Assembly: GCA_016874795.1 (NCBI GenBank)
Contig: VGTG01000029.1
Coordinates: 1 to 46,929 of the forward strand
Source: Deltaproteobacteria bacterium
GTDB taxonomy: Bacteria; Desulfobacterota; Binatia; UBA12015
Length of the DNA: 46,929 bases
Direction of reading: 5' to 3'
Numbering within the stretch: position 1 is the first letter of the stretch; the number at the start of each line of letters is the position of its first letter. Under the pieces are notes generated by a model. It saw only the letters and a list, made by a program, of their open reading frames with translations, was not told the DNA's origin and made no database searches. Both the position numbers and the translations under genes were made by a program. Positions 1-8,346 of this stretch are shown here, piece after piece.

Positions 1-162
1 AGTGCACCGCCGTCGAGATAGCGTCAACATCTTACCGCCCCTCGACGCCCCTCGCGGCGTCACACCTCCTCGAAATATGCCAGATATTCCTTCGTCGGCG
101 TTCCTTGCGAGGGACGCCGATGAACGGCAACCTGCTTGACGCTATCTCAACGGCGGTGCACT
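1..162. mobile_element. 162-bp element with 27-bp terminal inverted repeats (MITE-like)
   Basis: Bases 1-27 and 136-162 are inverted copies matching at 26 of 27 positions (the mismatch is at position 14). Between them, read on the minus strand, is a short open frame ending in KEYLAYFEEV followed by TGA at about 61-63. It has no start codon and runs out of the right-hand repeat. This looks like the 3' tail of a transposase or other mobile-element gene left between the ends of an internally deleted insertion sequence. No target-site duplication can be tested because the element starts at the window edge. The family is unknown. Confidence 0.6.
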
Positions 163-207
163 AGCGCGCACCGCTCGTCACGGGCGCGGCAGCTTCGCGG
201 GCCGGGG

Positions 208-663
208 TCAAGCCGGGATGTGCACCAGCTCGAGCTTGATCCCGTCCGGGTCGGCGAAGAAGACCGCGTAGTAGCCCGGTGTGTAGTCGTACTCGCGCGG
301 CGGATCGAGGATCGTCTCGTTCCGTTGGCAGAGCTCGCGCGCGAGCGCGTCCACCTGCGCGCGGCTCCCGGCGCGGAACGCGATCTCGCAGAGGCCGACG
401 CGGTCCTTGCTGAACGAGTCGGAGGCGAACCGCGGATCCGCCTGCTTCACCCAGAAGCTCCCCGCGGCTCCGTACCAGCCGACTCCGCCCGGGTACTCCT
501 TGATGCCCGGATACCCGAGCTTCGGCAGGAGCCAGCCGTAGAACCGCCGCGCCCGCTCGAGATCGTTCGCGTTCACGATGACGTGGTGGACGCCGGCCGC
601 GACGCCGTCGGGCGCGCTCGACGCCTCGGTCGGCGGACAGCCGCAGGGATCGGTCGTGCTCAT
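208..663 (-). CDS. VOC-family (glyoxalase/dioxygenase fold) protein
   Basis: A 151-residue single-module vicinal-oxygen-chelate protein. It opens the module with GVHHVIVNANDLERARRFY (about residues 24-42) and closes it with FADPDGIKLELVHIPA at the C-terminus. The His of the first beta strand and the Glu of the last (KLELV) are two usual metal ligands. The ATG at 663 was chosen because the longer frame upstream lies over the permease gene and reads as an arginine-rich shadow. The N-terminal 20 residues include CGCPP, a possible metal or disulfide site. It is the last gene of a minus-strand series: permease, metallo-hydrolase and crotonase lie upstream with gaps of 3-26 bp. The substrate cannot be deduced. 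Confidence 0.85.
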   Translation of the reverse strand: MSTTDPCGCPPTEASSAPDGVAAGVHHVIVNANDLERARRFYGWLLPKLGYPGIKEYPGGVGWYGAAGSFWVKQADPRFASDSFSKDRVGLCEIAFRAGSRAQVDALARELCQRNETILDPPREYDYTPGYYAVFFADPDGIKLELVHIPA

Positions 664-689
664 CGTGGGACCTCCATCATCGAACCCCA

Positions 690-2096
690 TCATCGGACGC
701 GGGACGCCCGCATCCGGGAGAAGACCCAGAGGAAGGGAAGGCCGCTCGCCGCGACGAGCAGCGCGATCAGGCACTCGAGCGGGCGTCCGCGGAGGAGAGC
801 GATCGCGATTGCGCCGTTCGCGACGAAGTAGAGCGCCGGCACGAGCGGATAGCCCCAGGCCCGATACGGACGCGGACGAGCCGGCTGCCGCACGCGCAGC
901 GCGTACAGGGCCGCGATGTCCGCCATCGTCGCGAGCACGATCGCGAACGTCGTGTAGTCGAGCACGCTCGGGAAACGCCGGAGGAGGAGGATCAGCGCGA
1001 TGGAGAACGCCGCCTGCGCGGCGAGGGCGACGTGCGGCGTGCGGTAGTGATCGTGGACGCGCTCCGCGCCGGGAAAGAAGTGACCGTCGAGCGCCATCGC
1101 GTACGCAATGCGCGGTCCGACGAGGATCGTCGCGTTCAGGCAGCCGAGGACGGAGAGCAGGATCAGGATCGCGGCGACGATGCCGCCGACGCCGCCGAAC
1201 AGCGATCGCGCGGCCGCCTCGCCGGCGTCGCTCGCGCCGATCAGGTGCTCGAGTGGCAGCGTCCGCACGTAGAGCGCGTTCATCGCGAGGTAGAGCGCGG
1301 TGCAGATCCCGAGCCCGACGAAGAGCGAGCGCGGAATCGTCGTTCCCGGCTCGCGGATCTCGCTCGCGACGTATACCGGTGCGTTCCAGCCGAGGTAGCT
1401 GAAGAGGATCGGCGACATCGCGAGCGCGAAGCCGCCCGCCGTCACCGCGCTTCCCTCGGGCGACGTTCCCTCGAGCGGCGGGGTCGTGCTCGGAGCGGGA
1501 GCCAAGAGCCAGCCGACCGCGACCAGGAGCGCGAGCGTCCCGATCTTGAGCACGGCCGTCACGTTGTTGAAGCTCGCGCCGGTGCGGATCCCGACCCAGT
1601 TCACCCACGTGGTGGCGAGCGTCACCGCGATCGCGAGCGCGATCTTGCCCGCGCTTCCGAGGGGAAGGAGCCGCTCGACGCCGTCGGCGAAGCCCGTCGC
1701 GAGCGCCGCGACGGTTCCCGCGTAGATCACGAAGAACGAGAGCCAGCCGACGAGGAAGCCGGCCGCCGGATGGAACGCCTCGCGCAGGTAGACGTAGTCG
1801 CCGCCCGCGCGCGGGAACATCGCGCCGAGCTCGGCGTTGCCGAGCGCTCCGGCGAGCGAGATGCAGCCGCCGACGAGCCACGCGAGAAGGAAGAGCGTCG
1901 GATCGGGGACGGTCTCCGCGACGACGCCCGGCGTGAGGAAGATCCCCGCACCGATCACGGACGAGACGAGAAGGAGCGTCGTGTCGGAGAAGCCGAGCTC
2001 GCGCACGAGGCGGTCGTCGGGGTGTGCTGCGCCGTCGTACGCCGCGGCGGGCGGGGCGAGATGCGGATCGCGCGTGTCCATGCGTTCGACGGTCAC
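690..2096 (-). CDS. APC-superfamily amino acid permease
   Basis: A 468-residue integral membrane transporter of the amino acid-polyamine-organocation superfamily, probably a proton-coupled uptake or exchange system in the inner membrane. TM1 carries the family signature SSVIGAGIFLTPG (about residues 45-57). It is followed by the TM2-TM3 stretch with NAELGAMFPRAGGDYVYLRE, which is typical of the family. About twelve hydrophobic segments run to residue 460. The first in-frame start is GTG at 2096, three bases after the stop of the upstream metallo-hydrolase gene. An ATG five codons later (2081) is equally possible. Together with the VOC, metallo-hydrolase and crotonase genes it looks co-transcribed. 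Substrate specificity is not visible. Confidence 0.9.
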   Translation of the reverse strand: MTVERMDTRDPHLAPPAAAYDGAAHPDDRLVRELGFSDTTLLLVSSVIGAGIFLTPGVVAETVPDPTLFLLAWLVGGCISLAGALGNAELGAMFPRAGGDYVYLREAFHPAAGFLVGWLSFFVIYAGTVAALATGFADGVERLLPLGSAGKIALAIAVTLATTWVNWVGIRTGASFNNVTAVLKIGTLALLVAVGWLLAPAPSTTPPLEGTSPEGSAVTAGGFALAMSPILFSYLGWNAPVYVASEIREPGTTIPRSLFVGLGICTALYLAMNALYVRTLPLEHLIGASDAGEAAARSLFGGVGGIVAAILILLSVLGCLNATILVGPRIAYAMALDGHFFPGAERVHDHYRTPHVALAAQAAFSIALILLLRRFPSVLDYTTFAIVLATMADIAALYALRVRQPARPRPYRAWGYPLVPALYFVANGAIAIALLRGRPLECLIALLVAASGLPFLWVFSRMRASRVR

Positions 2097-2099
2097 ATC

Positions 2100-3230
2100 T
2101 CAACCGTCGCGCGCGCTCGCGCTCGACGAGGAGATCGCGCGCTCCGCGTCCGCTCCGGACGCGACGAGCTCACGCGTCTCGCCGATCGCGAGGATCCACA
2201 TGTCCTCGGGATCGTAGCCCGCCTGGACGCCGGCCGCGCGGAAACGCGCCGGCGGCTCCGACGGCGGCTCGTCCGAGAGATCGAACGTGCCGAAGTGGAT
2301 GCCGACGAGGCGATGCGCTTCGAGGTCGCGTCCCGCGCGAACCGCTTCCTCCGGGCTCATGTGGAACGGCCGCATCATCTCCTCCGGGCGGTACGCGCCG
2401 ATCGGCACCGCCGCGAGGTCGAACGGGCCGAGTACGGCGCCGATCGCGGCGAGCTCCGGGAAGTAGCCGGTGTCGCCCGCGAAGTAGAAGCGCTCGCCCG
2501 GTCCCGTCACCGCCCACGAGGCCCAGAGCGCCTTCCGGTCGTCGAAGAGCCCGCGCGCGCTCCAGTGCTGCGTCGGCAGGCAGTGGATGCGGAGATCGCG
2601 CGACGTCGCGACGTCGCCCCAGCCGAGCTCCTCGACGTTCGGGATTCCGGCCTCGCGCAGCAGCGCGCCGTTCTCGAGCGGGACGAAGAAGCGCGCCGTC
2701 GGGTTCCGAAGAGCGATCTCGGCGAGCGAGGCGAGATCGAGATGGTCGTAGTGGTTGTGCGAGATCAGCACGAAGTCGATCGGCGGCAGATCGTCGAGCG
2801 CGACGCCGGGCGGCTGCATGCGCCTCGGCCCGGCGAACGAGAACGGGCTCGCGCGCTCCGCCCAGATCGGATCGGTGAGGAACGTCTGGTGCTGCATTTG
2901 CACGAGGAGCGTCGCGTGGCCGATCCAGGTGACCGTCGGGACGCTCGCTCGTGCGTTCTCGCGCAGGAACGCGCCGTCGTTCGCGACCTGCGGCGGCGGA
3001 TCGTCGCGCCCCGTGAATATCATCCCGGCGCGTCGCAGGAAGAAGGGAAGGGTGGTCGTGGGGCCGGCGCGCGTGATCTTGCCCGCGAGATTGACGAAGC
3101 GTCCGTCCTCGGCGCGCTCCGCGGGGCGGATGCCGCCGGCGAGGAGCTTCGGATCGGGTTCGGCGGCGTGCGTCTCCGTCGCCGGAGCGAGCGCGAGCGC
3201 GACGGCGAGCACTCGTGCGCGCGACCTCAT
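2100..3230 (-). CDS. Exported metallo-beta-lactamase-fold hydrolase (NAPE-PLD / UlaG-like)
   Basis: A 376-residue metallo-hydrolase. An N-terminal signal peptide (MRSRARVLAVALALAPATETHA) predicts export. The fold is shown by WIGHATLLVQ, the zinc motif ISHNHYDHLD (HxHxDH), YFAGDTGY, and the late HFGTFDLSDE segment. These belong to the family that includes N-acyl-phosphatidylethanolamine phospholipase D and lactonase-like enzymes. Length and motifs fit an intact enzyme. The ATG at 3230 was chosen over a start about 30 codons upstream because it begins a clean signal peptide 10 bp after the crotonase stop, with GGGGTGAGG a little upstream as a possible ribosome binding site. Role in phospholipid or lactone hydrolysis is inferred from family only. 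Confidence 0.85.
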   Translation of the reverse strand: MRSRARVLAVALALAPATETHAAEPDPKLLAGGIRPAERAEDGRFVNLAGKITRAGPTTTLPFFLRRAGMIFTGRDDPPPQVANDGAFLRENARASVPTVTWIGHATLLVQMQHQTFLTDPIWAERASPFSFAGPRRMQPPGVALDDLPPIDFVLISHNHYDHLDLASLAEIALRNPTARFFVPLENGALLREAGIPNVEELGWGDVATSRDLRIHCLPTQHWSARGLFDDRKALWASWAVTGPGERFYFAGDTGYFPELAAIGAVLGPFDLAAVPIGAYRPEEMMRPFHMSPEEAVRAGRDLEAHRLVGIHFGTFDLSDEPPSEPPARFRAAGVQAGYDPEDMWILAIGETRELVASGADAERAISSSSASARDG

Positions 3231-3240
3231 CGCGTCGACC

Positions 3241-4065
3241 TCACCCCTGCGACTGCTGGCGGCCGCGGTCCTGGACGCGTCCGCGTCGCTCCTCGAGCGC
3301 CTCCGGAGTGACGCTTCGCGCATGCGCCCGCGAGCGCTCGCTCTCGAGCGTCATGCCCTGCTCGAACGTCGTCGCGAAGCCGTCGTCGATCACCTTCTTG
3401 TAGCCGGCGAGCACGTCGGGCTCGCACGAGAGCATGTCGCGCGCGAGCGCGAGGCACGTCGGCAGGAGCTCCGCCGGCGAAACGACGCGGCTCACGAGCC
3501 CCCAGTCGTACGCGCGCGCTGCTTCGAGGTAGTTGCCGGTCAGCGACAGCTCCTTCGCGCGGTAGATGCCGATCGCGCGCGACAGGCGCTGCGAGAGACC
3601 CCAGCCGGGAAGGATCCCGACGCGCGCGTGCGTGTCGGCGAAGCGCGCCTCGGTCGAGGCGATGAGGAGGTCGCAGCCGAGCGCCAGCTCGAAGCCGCCG
3701 GTGATCGCGAAGCCGTTGATCGCACCGATCACCGGCTGCGGCACGCGCGCGAGCGCCCGCACCGGATCGAGCGCGGTGATCGCGTCCGTTGCCGAGCTTC
3801 CGCCGCCGCCACCTCCGCCGCCGCCTTCTCCGCCGAGGCCCTTCGTGCCGAGCTCCTTCAGGTCGAGGCCGGCGCAGAAAGCGCGGCCCGCCCCGGTCAG
3901 GATCACGACCCGCGTCTCGCGATCGGAGGCGAGCGCCGCGAACGCGTCGGTGAGCGCGCGGCGCAGGTCGCGCGAGAGCGCGTTCATCGCTCCCGGCCGG
4001 TTGAGCGTGAGCGTCGCAACGCCTTCGGACTTCTCGACCAGGAGAACGGAGCTCGCGTCGGACAT
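3241..4065 (-). CDS. Enoyl-CoA hydratase/isomerase (crotonase) family protein with poly-Gly insertion
   Basis: A 274-residue crotonase, acting on a CoA thioester in beta-oxidation-type chemistry. The first oxyanion-hole segment is AFCAGLDLKELG (about 63-74) and the second is NGFAITGGFELALGCD (about 115-130), which includes the Glu matching the first catalytic Glu of rat enoyl-CoA hydratase. At the second catalytic Glu position the sequence FADTHARVGILPGWG has His, so it may be an isomerase- or hydrolase-like member rather than a classical hydratase. A run of about nine glycines (GEGGGGGGGGGSS, DNA near 3800-3838) lengthens the variable loop between the two segments. It is the first gene of the minus-strand series, divergent from the MBL/P450 operon with 101 bp between starts. 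Confidence 0.9.
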   Translation of the reverse strand: MSDASSVLLVEKSEGVATLTLNRPGAMNALSRDLRRALTDAFAALASDRETRVVILTGAGRAFCAGLDLKELGTKGLGGEGGGGGGGGGSSATDAITALDPVRALARVPQPVIGAINGFAITGGFELALGCDLLIASTEARFADTHARVGILPGWGLSQRLSRAIGIYRAKELSLTGNYLEAARAYDWGLVSRVVSPAELLPTCLALARDMLSCEPDVLAGYKKVIDDGFATTFEQGMTLESERSRAHARSVTPEALEERRGRVQDRGRQQSQG

Positions 4066-4166
4066 GGTGGTACCTCCCGCTCTTCGCGGTAGCGGACCGC
4101 CTCCGAGCGGTCGAGGGGAAAGGCTCGCTTGACAGCCGGCCAGCGCGATAGGGTAGACCCACGGGA

Positions 4167-5102
4167 ATGGAGCTCCAGGAGATCGGCCGTGACGTCTACG
4201 CGTGTCTTCAGGAGGACACCGGCCTCGGGAAGAGCAACTCCGGGCTGGTGAACCGGGGCGGCGGCCTCGTCGTCGACACCTTCTGGGACCTGCCCCATAC
4301 GCGGGAGATGATCGCGCAGTACCAGAGGGTCTGGCGCGGTCCGGCGCAGCGCGTCGTGAACACGCACCGGAACGGCGACCACTGCTGGGGGAACCAGCTC
4401 TTCACCGGCGCGGAGATCATCGGCCACCGGATGTGCGCCGAGCTGTTCCACCTCGAGACGCCGGCCGGCATGCAGGCGCTGCGCGAGGGCGCGAGCAGCG
4501 ACCACCCGATGCTGCGCGAGTTCGGACGGGCGCTCTCCGAGTTCGACTTCACCGGGATCGAGCCGACGCCGCCGACCACGCTGATCGACGAGCGCATGGA
4601 CATCGAGCTCGACGGCGTCAAGGTGAGCCTGATCTGGGTCGGGCCCGCGCACACGGGCGGCGACGTCATCGTGCACCTGCCCGAGCAGCGGATCGTCTTC
4701 AAGGGCGACATCCTCTTCCGTCTCTGCACGCCGATCGGCTGGGAGGGGACGTACGACCACTGGATCGCGGCGCTCGACCGGATCGTCGAGCTCGATCCCG
4801 AGGTGATCGTCCCGGGGCACGGCCCGCTCTGCGGCGTCCAAGGACCGCGCGAGATGAAGCAGTACCTCCAGTACGTGCGTGCCGAGGCGAAGCCGTGCTT
4901 CGAGCAGGGTCACTCGATCCTCGAAGCGTGCAAGCGGATCGATCTCGGACCCTACGCGTCCTGGACCGAGCCCGACCGCATCGTCTTCAACGTGGCACGC
5001 GCGTACCGGGAGCTCCGCGGCGAGCCGTTCGACGCGCCGATCAACATCGCGGAGGTGTTCGGAACGATGTTCGAGCTCCGCAAGTCGCGAGGGAAAGCAT
5101 GA
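4167..5102 (+). CDS. MBL-fold metallo-hydrolase with HxNxDH zinc motif
   Basis: A 311-residue cytoplasmic metallo-beta-lactamase-fold protein. The metal-binding loop reads NTHRNGDHCWGN (about 65-76). His is replaced by Asn at the second position of HxHxDH, while the other likely ligands remain: GPAHTGGD, VFKGDILF and IVPGHGPLCG. I recall this NGDHCWGN variant from an actinobacterial/proteobacterial subgroup, so it is probably not inactivation. The stop overlaps the start of the P450 gene (ATGA), which implies translational coupling. Partnership with a P450 and an acyl-CoA ligase suggests hydrolysis of a thioester or lactone made in the same pathway, which is inference. Confidence 0.88.
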   Translation: MELQEIGRDVYACLQEDTGLGKSNSGLVNRGGGLVVDTFWDLPHTREMIAQYQRVWRGPAQRVVNTHRNGDHCWGNQLFTGAEIIGHRMCAELFHLETPAGMQALREGASSDHPMLREFGRALSEFDFTGIEPTPPTTLIDERMDIELDGVKVSLIWVGPAHTGGDVIVHLPEQRIVFKGDILFRLCTPIGWEGTYDHWIAALDRIVELDPEVIVPGHGPLCGVQGPREMKQYLQYVRAEAKPCFEQGHSILEACKRIDLGPYASWTEPDRIVFNVARAYRELRGEPFDAPINIAEVFGTMFELRKSRGKA

Positions 5103-6367
5103 GCGAGGAAGCGCAGGCCGGAGCGAACGGAGCCGCGGGCGAAGACTACGACCCGTTCGAGGTCTTCGACACGTCGACCGGAGCGGGTGCCGTGCGCGAT
5201 CCGTGGCCCGTGTTCGCGCGGCTGCGCGCGGCCTCGCCCGTCTACGAGGGCATGCTGAGCGAAGCGTTCGGCCTGCCGCCGATGCTCGAGTCGGCGATCT
5301 CGGCGGGCTCCCGGCTCTTCGCGGCGGTGAGCTACGACTCCGTGAGCCAGCTCCTGCTCGATCCCGAGACGTTCTCCTCGACGGGCTACGCGAAGGCGAT
5401 GGGCCTCGTCTTCGGGCACAGCATCCTCGAGATGGATCCGCCGGAGCACCGCCGCTACCGGAGCGCCCTGCAGCAAGCGTTCACGCTGAAGGCGATGGAG
5501 CGCTGGGAGAACGACATCGTCCGCCCGATCGTCGATCGCCGGATCGACGCGATGATCGGCCGCGACCGCGCGGATCTCGTGCGCGATCTGACGTTCCCGT
5601 TCCCGCTCGAGGTGATCTCGGCGATGATGGGTCTGCCCGAAGACGACCTGCCGAAGTTCCACCGTCTCGCCGTCGAGCTGATCAGCATCTCCGTGAACAT
5701 CGAGCGTGGGCTCCTCGCCTCGGAGAAGCTGCGCGAGTACTTCGCGGAGATTCTCGCGAAGCGCCGCGTCGAGCCGCGCGACGACTTGATCAGCATGCTC
5801 GCGCAAGGCGAGCTCGAGGACGGACAGAAGCTCACCGACGACGACGTCTTCGCGTTCCTGCGCCTCCTCTTGCCCGCCGGAGCGGAGACGACGTACCGCT
5901 CCTCGAGCAACCTTCTTTGCGGGCTCCTCCAGGATCCGGCGCAGCTCGAGGCGCTTCGCGCGGACCGCTCGCTGATGCGACAGTCGATCGAGGAGGGACT
6001 TCGCTGGGAGCCTCCGCTCACGAGCATCGCGCGCAACGCGATGCGCGACGCGGAGCTCTGCGGCGTCCCGATCCCGAAGGACTCCGTCGTCACGGTGTGC
6101 ATGGGCTCGGCGAACCACGACCCGGCGCGCTGGGACGAGCCCGATCGCTTCGACATCTTCCGTCCGCAGAAGCCGCACATCTCGTTCGCGACCGGGCCGC
6201 ACACGTGCCTCGGTCTGCACCTCGCGCGGATGGAGACGGCCGTCGCGCTGAACGCGCTTTTCGACCGTCTCCCGAACCTCCGGCTCGATCCGGAAGCCGA
6301 GGACGTGCACATCACCGGGCTCACCTTCCGCGCTCCGCGCGCGCTTCCCGTCGTCTTCGACGCCTGA
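5099..6367 (+). CDS. Cytochrome P450
   Basis: A 422-residue soluble bacterial-type P450 (monooxygenase needing ferredoxin and reductase). Diagnostic motifs are the I-helix LLPAGAETTYRSSS (oxygen-activating AGxET), the K-helix EEGLRW (ExxR) and the haem loop FATGPHTCLGLHLARME with the axial Cys. Length is normal. The start ATG at 5099 overlaps the TGA of the preceding hydrolase. The longer same-frame extension upstream lies over the hydrolase and is a shadow. No ferredoxin is in the operon, but a small 4Fe-4S ferredoxin is encoded 10 kb away (16444-16662). The neighbours suggest hydroxylation of an acid that is later CoA-activated, such as a fatty, terpenoid or steroid side-chain acid. Confidence 0.95.
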   Translation: MSEEAQAGANGAAGEDYDPFEVFDTSTGAGAVRDPWPVFARLRAASPVYEGMLSEAFGLPPMLESAISAGSRLFAAVSYDSVSQLLLDPETFSSTGYAKAMGLVFGHSILEMDPPEHRRYRSALQQAFTLKAMERWENDIVRPIVDRRIDAMIGRDRADLVRDLTFPFPLEVISAMMGLPEDDLPKFHRLAVELISISVNIERGLLASEKLREYFAEILAKRRVEPRDDLISMLAQGELEDGQKLTDDDVFAFLRLLLPAGAETTYRSSSNLLCGLLQDPAQLEALRADRSLMRQSIEEGLRWEPPLTSIARNAMRDAELCGVPIPKDSVVTVCMGSANHDPARWDEPDRFDIFRPQKPHISFATGPHTCLGLHLARMETAVALNALFDRLPNLRLDPEAEDVHITGLTFRAPRALPVVFDA

Positions 6368-6411
6368 ACCGTTTCCGCTTCACTCCGCTTCAAAGAGAAG
6401 GAACACCGCCG

Positions 6412-8229
6412 ATGGCAGGGCCCTACAGCTTTCAAGCCGACTTCGTCCTGGGCGCGCAGATCGAAGCGCGTGGTCTCCACCCCGAGGTCGGGGAGCGAAC
6501 GCTCCTCGTGCACGGGGATCGGAGGTGGACGTATCGGCGCTACCGAGACGAGTCGGTGCGGATGGCGCACTTCCTCCGGGGACGCCTCGGGAGGGTCGAC
6601 GAAGCGCGTCCCGGCTACGTCGCGATGCTGCTCGAGAACCACTGCGAGCTGATGTCGCTCTACGGCGGCTGCGGGTACGCGGGGCTGACGCTCTTCGGCG
6701 TCAACACGGGCCTTCGCGGCGAGACGCTCGCGGGCGTGCTGAACCAGTCGAAGGCGCGCGTCCTCGTGGTCGACCAGGCGTTGCAGGAGCACGTCGAGAA
6801 GATCCGGGGTGACCTGAAGCACATCGCAGGCGAGAACCTCCTCGTCGTGCGGACGACAGGCGCTGGCTCGCTCATCGGGCAGGAGCTGACGGAGGCCGCG
6901 ACGGCGGAGATCGGCGATCTCTCGCGCGAGCGCGAGGCACCGGCGGTGGAGGTCAAGGCCGAGCAGCCGCTGATGGTGATCTACACCTCGGGAACGACGG
7001 GTCTCCCGAAGGGTATCCTCAACAACCACGCGAAGCTCCTCCTGATCGGCATGGCCGTTTCGGGGAACCTGCAGCTCGTCGCAGACGACCGCGGCTACGC
7101 GTGCATGCCGCTCTTCCACTCGAACGCGATGTTCCTCGGCTTCATGCCCCCGTTCACGGTCGGCGGCAGCCTCGCGCTACGCGAGCACTTCAGCGCTTCG
7201 CAGTTCGTGCCGGACTGCTTCCGTCACGGCGTGACGTTCTGGAACTACGTCGGCGAGCCGGTGCACTACGTCCTCGGCGCGCTCGAGAAGCAGTACGGCT
7301 CGGTCGAGCGGATCCGGGCCGAGGTGACGAACAACCCGCAGAACAAGCTCCGCTTCGCGCTCGGCAACGGCGCCGCCGCGCCCGACATCGAACGCTTCAT
7401 GGACTGGCTCGGCCTCGAGGACATGTTCGAGCTCTACGGCTCGACCGAGGCGGCGATCAGCACGTTCCGGAGGAAGGGCGATCCGCGCGGCAGCGTCGGA
7501 GAGGTCGCCGATCCCGCCGTCAAGATCCTGAACGAGCGCGACGAGGAGTGTCCGCCGGCCGAGCTCGACGCGGACGGGAAGATCACGAACTACGCGGCCG
7601 CGGTCGGCGAGATCTGTCGCGTCGCTCCCGACACGTCGCTCTTCCAGGGCTACTTCGAGAACGAGAAGGCGAACACCGACAAGTACCGGAACGGCGTCTA
7701 TCACTCGGGCGACCTCGGTCACATGCTCGTCCGCGACGGGAAACGCTACCTCTTCTTCGACGGCCGCACGGACGACTGGATCCGGAAGGACGGCGAGAAC
7801 TTCTCGGCGCTGCAGGTCGCGCGTCTCGTGCAGGAGCATCCCGACATCGTCCTCGCGGCCGCCTACGGCGTTCCGTGCGCGGTTTCGGACGAGCTCGTGA
7901 TGGTGGCGCTGAAGCTGCGGGAAGGGGCGAAGTTCGATCCGAAGGCGTTCTTCGACTTCTGCGAGCGCTCGATCACGCAGGGCGGGATGGACCGGAAGTG
8001 GTTCCCGGACTTCGTCCGCCTCGTCGACGAGTTCGAGTACACGCAGACCGAGAAGATCCTCGTGCGGAACCTGAAGAAGGTGCACTTCGACCGGAACCGG
8101 CTCCCGGACGCGCCGATCTACTGGCGGATGCGCGGCGACTCCTCGTACAAGCCGCTCACGACCGAGGATTACGGCGGGCTCCGGAAGGAGTTCGCGAAGG
8201 CGGAGAAGCTCGACCACCTCGATCGGTGA
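6412..8229 (+). CDS. AMP-forming acyl-CoA synthetase (FadD-like)
   Basis: A 605-residue ANL-superfamily ligase that adenylates a carboxylic acid and transfers it to CoA. The P-loop-like motif VIYTSGTTGLPKGI is near residue 185. ELYGSTEA (A5), YHSGDLGHM and FDGRTDDWIRKDGENF (A7/A8) follow in the normal order, and the C-terminal catalytic lysine region ends YTQTEKILVRNLKKV. The size matches FadD17/FadD-like or bile-acid/steroid CoA ligases. The ATG at 6412 has AGAGAAGG upstream. It follows the P450 by 44 bp and faces the CoA-transferase gene on the other strand. It is likely the activating step of the operon's pathway, and the acid substrate is unknown. Confidence 0.93.
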   Translation: MAGPYSFQADFVLGAQIEARGLHPEVGERTLLVHGDRRWTYRRYRDESVRMAHFLRGRLGRVDEARPGYVAMLLENHCELMSLYGGCGYAGLTLFGVNTGLRGETLAGVLNQSKARVLVVDQALQEHVEKIRGDLKHIAGENLLVVRTTGAGSLIGQELTEAATAEIGDLSREREAPAVEVKAEQPLMVIYTSGTTGLPKGILNNHAKLLLIGMAVSGNLQLVADDRGYACMPLFHSNAMFLGFMPPFTVGGSLALREHFSASQFVPDCFRHGVTFWNYVGEPVHYVLGALEKQYGSVERIRAEVTNNPQNKLRFALGNGAAAPDIERFMDWLGLEDMFELYGSTEAAISTFRRKGDPRGSVGEVADPAVKILNERDEECPPAELDADGKITNYAAAVGEICRVAPDTSLFQGYFENEKANTDKYRNGVYHSGDLGHMLVRDGKRYLFFDGRTDDWIRKDGENFSALQVARLVQEHPDIVLAAAYGVPCAVSDELVMVALKLREGAKFDPKAFFDFCERSITQGGMDRKWFPDFVRLVDEFEYTQTEKILVRNLKKVHFDRNRLPDAPIYWRMRGDSSYKPLTTEDYGGLRKEFAKAEKLDHLDR

Positions 8230-8342
8230 GAGAGATCTGAAGCGGCGAACGTCGCCTCGTCGTACGTGATCGGCTTGCGGAGCGCCGAGCAGCCCGCGAG
8301 CGAAAGCACCGCGAGCAGCAAGACGATCGCGTGCACGCGCAC
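8169..8342 (-). CDS. Short putative lipoprotein, possibly a remnant
   Basis: A 57-codon frame from GTG 8342 (alternative GTG 8336), a few bases after the CoA-transferase stop. It begins VRVHAIVLLLAVLSLAGCSALRKP in two parts: a hydrophobic segment and a good lipobox, LAGC, then about 40 residues. The 3' third overlaps the acyl-CoA ligase gene on the opposite strand and becomes Ser/Phe-rich there, which suggests that the true gene was truncated or that only its 5' end survives. No family was recognised. Coding is supported only by the signal sequence. Confidence 0.4.
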   Translation of the reverse strand: MRVHAIVLLLAVLSLAGCSALRKPITYDEATFAASDLSHRSRWSSFSAFANSFRSPP

Positions 8343-8346
8343 CCCC

